This document shows positions 58,833 through 64,000 of a DNA stretch of 64,000 nt, piece by piece. The notes beneath the pieces are model-generated. The model was not told where the DNA came from and did no database searches. It worked only from the letters and a program-made list of their open reading frames with translations. How positions within the stretch are numbered: the first letter of the stretch is position 1; each line of letters opens with the position of its first letter. Source of the DNA: Roseomonas fluvialis (GTDB lineage Bacteria > Pseudomonadota > Alphaproteobacteria > Acetobacterales > Acetobacteraceae); contig NZ_AP025637.1 in assembly GCF_022846615.1 (NCBI RefSeq), positions 1,054,001-1,118,000 on the forward strand, written 5' to 3'. A program made the position numbers and the translations under genes.

Positions 58833-60413
58833 ATGGCCATCACCCATCCCTCCTTCGGCACCCTGGCCGACGACCGCATCATCATCTTCGACACCACGCT
58901 GCGCGACGGCGAGCAGTCGCCGGGCTTCTCCATGAACCTCGAGGAGAAGCTGCGCATGGCCGAGGCCCTGTGGGAGCTCGGCATCGACGTGATGGAGGCC
59001 GGCTTCCCCATCGCCTCCCCCGGCGACTTCGAGAGCGTACTGTCCATTGCGCAGCACTTCGCCAAGGACGGCCCCGTGGTCTGCGGCCTGTCGCGCACTG
59101 CGCCGGCCGACATCCTGCGCGCCGCGGAAGCCGTGAAGCCGGCCGCGCGCAAGCGCATCCACACCTTCGTGTCGACCAGCCCACTGCACATGCGGGTCAA
59201 GCTGCGCCTCGAGCCGGAGCAGGTGCTGGACCTGGTCACCAGCAGCGTCTCGCTGGCGCGCCAGCACACAGATGACGTGGAATGGTCGGCGGAGGACGGC
59301 ACGCGCACTGACCCCGACTTCCTCTGCCGCTGCGTGGAAGCAGCGATCAAGGCGGGCGCCACCACCATCAACATTCCCGATACGGTCGGCTACGCCCTGC
59401 CCGAGGACATGACGCGCATCTTCACCATGGTGCGTGACCGCGTGCCGGGCGCGGACAAGGTCATCCTGTCCACGCACAACCACAACGACCTGGGCCTGGC
59501 GGTCGCGAACACCCTGGCCGCAATCCGCGCCGGCGCCCGCCAGGTGGAATCCACGATCAACGGTATCGGCGAACGTGCCGGCAATGCGAGCCTCGAGGAA
59601 GTGGTGATGGCGCTGCGCACGCGCCAGGACGCCATCGCGGCGAAAAACAACATCGTCACCGAACGAATCCTCAAGACATCCAAGCTGCTGTCCACCATCA
59701 CCGGCTTTGACGTGCAGCCCAACAAGGCGATCGTCGGCCGCAACGCCTTCGCGCATGAATCCGGCATCCACCAGGACGGCGTGCTGAAGGACAAGTCGAC
59801 CTACGAGATCATGACGCCCGAGAGCGTCGGCTGGTCCAACACCTCGCTGGTGATGGGCAAGCATTCGGGCCGTGCGGCCTTCCGCGACAAGCTGAAGGGC
59901 ATGGGGTACGAGGTCGGCGACAACCAGCTCAACGACGCCTTCCGCCGCTTCAAGGACCTCGCGGATCGCAAGAAGGTTGTCTACGACGAGGATATCGCCG
60001 CGCTGGTGGATGACGAGATCGTCCGCGGCAACGACCGCATCAAGCTGACCGCGCTGACCGTCGCGACCGGCATGGCGACGAAGCCGACGGCATCCATCAG
60101 CCTTGAGGTGGATGGCGAGACCAGGGACGGCGTGGCCGCCGGGGACGGCGCGGTGGATGCCACCTTCAACGCGCTGCGCAACGCCTTCCCGCACGAGGTG
60201 AACCTGAAGCTGTACGCGGTGCAGTCGGTTACCGGCGGCACCGACGCCCAGGCCCGCGTGACCGTGCGGCTCGAGGAAGCGGGGAAGCTGGTGGACGGGC
60301 AGGGGGCGGATACCGACACCATCGTCGCCTCGGCGCGCGCCTATGTGCACGCCCTCAACAAGCTGCTGGTGAAGCGCGAACGCACGGAACCCCCCGTCGT
60401 GTTGCGCGCCTGA
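58833..60413 (+). CDS. leuA: 2-isopropylmalate synthase LeuA
   Basis: First enzyme of leucine synthesis, joining acetyl-CoA and 2-oxoisovalerate. The 526-residue product has the catalytic TIM-barrel start IIIFDTTLRDGEQSPGFSMN, metal-binding STHNHNDLGLAVANTLAAI, the NAFAHESGIHQDGVLK linker block and the C-terminal regulatory domain (from about residue 390) that binds leucine. CAGGAAA lies 14 nt upstream of the ATG. The leader region before it suggests leucine-dependent control. Confidence 0.97.
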   Translation: MAITHPSFGTLADDRIIIFDTTLRDGEQSPGFSMNLEEKLRMAEALWELGIDVMEAGFPIASPGDFESVLSIAQHFAKDGPVVCGLSRTAPADILRAAEAVKPAARKRIHTFVSTSPLHMRVKLRLEPEQVLDLVTSSVSLARQHTDDVEWSAEDGTRTDPDFLCRCVEAAIKAGATTINIPDTVGYALPEDMTRIFTMVRDRVPGADKVILSTHNHNDLGLAVANTLAAIRAGARQVESTINGIGERAGNASLEEVVMALRTRQDAIAAKNNIVTERILKTSKLLSTITGFDVQPNKAIVGRNAFAHESGIHQDGVLKDKSTYEIMTPESVGWSNTSLVMGKHSGRAAFRDKLKGMGYEVGDNQLNDAFRRFKDLADRKKVVYDEDIAALVDDEIVRGNDRIKLTALTVATGMATKPTASISLEVDGETRDGVAAGDGAVDATFNALRNAFPHEVNLKLYAVQSVTGGTDAQARVTVRLEEAGKLVDGQGADTDTIVASARAYVHALNKLLVKRERTEPPVVLRA

Positions 60414-60667
60414 TGCGCCCCCGCGCGGTGGTGGGCGCATCCGTGGCGGCCGGCACTGCTCAGGCGCAAGCGCGGGCGGCGCCGATCGGCACCGCCTGGA
60501 TGCAGCCTGAGGGCTGCGATGTGCGTGACGTGGTCGCGCCGAACAGGGCGAAGGTTGGGCAGGTGCGCCTGGCCGACCCGCCCGGCCACCCCTATCGCGC
60601 CACGGTCCTGCACCACCTGGGCGGGCTGTGCCCGGGCGAGGTCAAGCCGGTGCCGCCTTTCACCTGA
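60413..60667 (+). CDS. Small secreted hypothetical protein
   Basis: An 84-residue frame whose ATG overlaps the leuA stop as TGATG. It begins MRPRAVVGASVAAGTAQAQA, a short signal-like stretch, and continues AAPIGTAWMQPEGCDV and RLADPPGHPYRATVLHHLGGLCPGEVKPVPPF. No known family was recognised with certainty. The overlap with leuA and the regular hydrophobic start suggest a real gene. Confidence 0.55.
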   Translation: MRPRAVVGASVAAGTAQAQARAAPIGTAWMQPEGCDVRDVVAPNRAKVGQVRLADPPGHPYRATVLHHLGGLCPGEVKPVPPFT

Positions 60668-60712
60668 CGCGGCCCACCCCCTTGCGGGGGAATCCGTCTT
60701 GAGCGTCGGCCC

Positions 60713-61858
<1,146 letters not shown>

Positions 61859-61925
61859 TGGGCCGTCCAGCCCCGTGGCCCAGGCCGCGGGGCCTGGGCA
61901 GGGCAGGCAGGGGGATCTGGCTCGC

Positions 61926-62792
61926 GTGATCCGGCTGAGCATTCCGCTCCGGCAGGCGCTGGCAAGGCTGTCGCTGCCGCTGATGATCGCGGCAGCCTTC
62001 GGCGTGATGCTGCTTGGCAAGGCCGATGCACTGCTGGCCGAGCGCCTGCGCAGCCACCTGGCCGATGCGCTCTCCCCGATCTACGCGGCCCTGGCCGAAC
62101 CGATGGGCGCGGTCCGCAACGCGGTCGAGGAAGTCCAGGCGCTGGCCCAGTTGCGCGAGGAGAACGCCATCCTGCGCGAGGAGAATGAACGCCTCCGCCG
62201 CTGGCAGGCCGCGGCTCTGGCGCTGGAATCCGAGAACGAACTGCTGCGCCGGCAGTTGAACTTCCTGCCCGAGGCGGCGCCCGCCTTCGTGACCGCCCGG
62301 GTCGTGGCCGATGGCGGCGGCACCTATGCCCGTGCGGTTCTACTCGCGACCGGCCCGCAGCATGCCATCCGGAAGGGCCAGGTCGCGCTGGACGAACGCG
62401 GCTTCGTCGGCCGCGTGACCGAGGTGGGCAGTCGTTCCGCCCGCGTCCTGCTCGCCACCGACATGAACAGCCGGATCCCCGTGACGCTCGAATCAAGTCG
62501 GGCGCGCGCCATCATGGCCGGCAGCAACGGCGCCCGCCCGCGCTTGTCGCATTGGCCCGAGGGCGTCATGCCGGTCGAGGGCGAGCGCATCGTGACCAGC
62601 GCCGAGGCCGGCGCCTTCCCGGCAGGGCTGCCGGTTGGCGTGGTGCGGGTTTCGCCGCAAGGCGCGCCGGAGGTCGAGCTGTTCGCCCGGCTGGACCGGC
62701 TCGATGCGGTGCGGCTGTTCGACTACGGGTTGCGGGGCATCCTGCCGCCCGAATCGGTGGCGCGGCCGGAACCGCGCCCGGGCCGGCGCTGA
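61926..62792 (+). CDS. mreC: Rod-shape determining protein MreC
   Basis: A 288-residue bitopic protein with one helix near residues 15-30, a periplasmic coiled coil (LAQLREENAILREENERLRR, about 70-100) and two beta-barrel domains (VALDERGFVGRVTEVG and TDMNSRIPVTLESSR). It bridges the MreB filament to PBP2/RodA. GTG 61926 (VIRLSIPLRQALARL) is preferred, with a GGGGGA site upstream; an earlier in-frame GTG at 61875 would add 17 low-quality residues. Confidence 0.94.
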   Translation: MIRLSIPLRQALARLSLPLMIAAAFGVMLLGKADALLAERLRSHLADALSPIYAALAEPMGAVRNAVEEVQALAQLREENAILREENERLRRWQAAALALESENELLRRQLNFLPEAAPAFVTARVVADGGGTYARAVLLATGPQHAIRKGQVALDERGFVGRVTEVGSRSARVLLATDMNSRIPVTLESSRARAIMAGSNGARPRLSHWPEGVMPVEGERIVTSAEAGAFPAGLPVGVVRVSPQGAPEVELFARLDRLDAVRLFDYGLRGILPPESVARPEPRPGRR

Positions 62793-62803
62793 TCCCCGCG
62801 GCC

Positions 62804-63361
62804 ATGGTGAGCCCCCCCTTCCGTCCGCCCCAGGGGCGCCCGGCGCCCGCGCCGGGGCTGCTGCGCCGGCTCGATGCCTTCGCACGCCTCGCCTTCCCTG
62901 GCTTTTCGACCGGGTTCCTGATGGTGCTCGCTGCCGCGCCGGTCAGCCTGCCATCCCCGGTTTTCGCCGCGACGCTGCCTTGCGTGTTCTTCTGGTCCGT
63001 GTTCCGGCCGGCGGCGATGTCGCCACCGGTGATCTTCGCGCTCGGGCTGCTGCTGGACCTGCTGACGCTGGCGCCCTTGGGCGCAGGTGTGCTGGTGCTG
63101 CTGGGGGTGCATGGGGCGGCGCTGCGGTTCCGGCGCTTCCTGGTGCGGCAGTCCTTCCTGATGGTGTGGCTTGTCTTCTGTGCCACGGCGCTGTTGGCGG
63201 CAGCCCTGTTCTGGGCGCTGCAGGCGCTGCTGGCGCTGCGCGTCGCGCCCTTCGGGCCGGCCTTGCACGCCGCGATGCTCTCGGCAGGCCTCTACCCCGC
63301 CATCGCGCTGGTGCTCGCCCGTGTACACGAAGCCATGCGCCAGGCGGAGACCGCGCCATGA
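62804..63361 (+). CDS. mreD: Rod-shape determining protein MreD
   Basis: A 185-residue polytopic membrane protein with about five helices (FSTGFLMVLAAAPVSLPSP, FFWSVFRPAAMSPPVIFALGLLLDLLTLAPLG with quoted core ALGLLLDLLTLAPLG, FLMVWLVFCATALLAAALFWALQ). ATG 62804 starts 11 bp after mreC. The LLLDLLTLAPLG block is the usual MreD signature. The stop overlaps the mrdA start as ATGA. Confidence 0.9.
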   Translation: MVSPPFRPPQGRPAPAPGLLRRLDAFARLAFPGFSTGFLMVLAAAPVSLPSPVFAATLPCVFFWSVFRPAAMSPPVIFALGLLLDLLTLAPLGAGVLVLLGVHGAALRFRRFLVRQSFLMVWLVFCATALLAAALFWALQALLALRVAPFGPALHAAMLSAGLYPAIALVLARVHEAMRQAETAP

Positions 63362-64000
63362 CCTGGCGCCCGTGGGGTGGGCCCGGCCTGCTGGGCGGCG
63401 AGCGCAGCATCCGCAAGGAAGAAGAACGCCGCCGCGGCATCTTCACGCGCCGCGCGGCCGTGCTCGGCACGATCCAGCTCGGCGCCTTCGCCTTCCTGGG
63501 TTCGCGCCTGTACCGGCTGCAGGTCGAGGAAGGCGCGCGCTACGCGACCTTGGCCGAGGAGAACCGCGTCAGCGCCCGGCTCTTCGCCCCGCCGCGGGGG
63601 CGCGTGCTCGACCGCAATGGCAAGGTGGTGGCGGGCAACCGGTTGAACTGGCGCGCGCTGCTGGTCGCCGAACAGACCGCCGACCTTGGCGCGACGCTCG
63701 AAACCTTCTCGAAGATCGTGCCGCTCGGGGACCACGAGAAGACCCGCATCGAACGGGAGGTCCGCCGCAACCGCCGCTTCGTGCCGGTGATCCTGCGCGA
63801 ATTCCTGACCTGGGAGGAAATGGCGCGGATCGAGGTCAATGCCCCCGATCTGCCGGGCATCTCGGTCGATATGGGCACCACCCGGATCTACCCGGAGACC
63901 GAGCACCTCGCGCATGTGGTGGGCTACGTGGCGGCGCCCGCGGAAGCCGATGCTGGCGACGACCCGCTGATGCAGCTGCCGGGCATCCGGGTCGGCCGCG
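63358..64000 (+). CDS. mrdA: PBP2 / MrdA, elongation transpeptidase (partial)
   Basis: The first 214 codons of a class B PBP run to the right edge. A short cytoplasmic start (MTWRPWGGPGLLGGERSIRK) leads into the helix FTRRAAVLGTIQLGAFAFLG, then the dimer-domain LYRLQVEEGARYATLAEENRV and RLFAPPRGRVLDRNGKVVAGN. It overlaps mreD as ATGA and follows mreBC, so it is PBP2 of the elongasome, not PBP3. The transpeptidase motifs lie beyond the window. Confidence 0.94.
   Translation, partial: MTWRPWGGPGLLGGERSIRKEEERRRGIFTRRAAVLGTIQLGAFAFLGSRLYRLQVEEGARYATLAEENRVSARLFAPPRGRVLDRNGKVVAGNRLNWRALLVAEQTADLGATLETFSKIVPLGDHEKTRIEREVRRNRRFVPVILREFLTWEEMARIEVNAPDLPGISVDMGTTRIYPETEHLAHVVGYVAAPAEADAGDDPLMQLPGIRVGR

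Overview
The window is very GC-rich DNA packed with genes that have short gaps and many stop/start overlaps. It suggests an alphaproteobacterium, most likely of the Acetobacteraceae (Roseomonas-like). The support is the circularly permuted two-piece tmRNA gene with an ANDN-type tag, the alpha-type SspB, RHH, DUF1127 and DUF2065 proteins, and the mix of TRAP and Bug-type solute-binding proteins. The family-level placement is inference; no rRNA or tRNA is present to anchor it.

Layout. (1) 1-13180, minus strand: the division and cell wall (dcw) cluster, read right to left as mraZ-rsmH-ftsL-ftsI-murE-murF-mraY-murD-ftsW-murG-murC-murB(start). Almost every junction is an ATGA, GTGA or TGATG overlap. 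Upstream lie a run of 10-bp-phased GGGA boxes (13316-13371) and the RNase P RNA gene (about 13497-13903). (2) 14041-18000: a DoxX-like protein, a LysR regulator divergent from a DUF1127 protein, a nucleotidyltransferase-like protein, an N-acetylmuramoyl-alanine amidase and a DjlA-like TerB/DnaJ protein. (3) 18046-24488: a fused 5-oxoprolinase/hydantoinase overlapping an AsmA-like gene. (4) 24659-30951, minus strand: RHH protein, class II fumarase, VOC protein, WXXGXW-like secreted protein, RidA, a probably frameshifted membrane protein, DUF1272, DUF2798, class I fumarase and SspB. The tmRNA gene lies directly upstream of sspB. (5) 31310-36282, minus strand: M20 hydrolase, TauD-like dioxygenase and a DctP/M/Q TRAP transporter, which look like one catabolic unit. 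(6) 36493-43180: thyX, HD hydrolase and a small membrane protein (plus); glycerate kinase (minus); DoxX-like (plus); ilvD and the Mrp-type ATPase (minus). (7) 43365-50954: hflK-hflC-DUF2065-degP, a DUF6311-like membrane protein, serB (minus) and miaA. (8) 51039-60667: branched-chain amino acid genes ilvI-ilvH-ilvC and leuA, with a leucine-rich leader peptide before leuA. Between them are a racemase-like protein, a PuuE-like deacetylase/allantoinase, a cupin and two Bug-type binding proteins. (9) 60815-64000: mreB-mreC-mreD-mrdA (partial), the rod-shape elongation genes.

How the parts fit: the window holds both the septal (dcw) and lateral (mre/mrd) peptidoglycan machineries, the ribosome-rescue pair tmRNA plus SspB, two unrelated fumarases a few kb apart, and most of the valine/isoleucine/leucine pathway. 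No transposase, prophage, CRISPR array or resistance island was seen. Most genes are core genes. The less ordinary material is regulatory and RNA-level: the phased boxes before mraZ, the permuted tmRNA with a pseudoknot beside sspB, the leuA leader, a pair of 71-bp dispersed palindromic repeats, and a likely frameshift.
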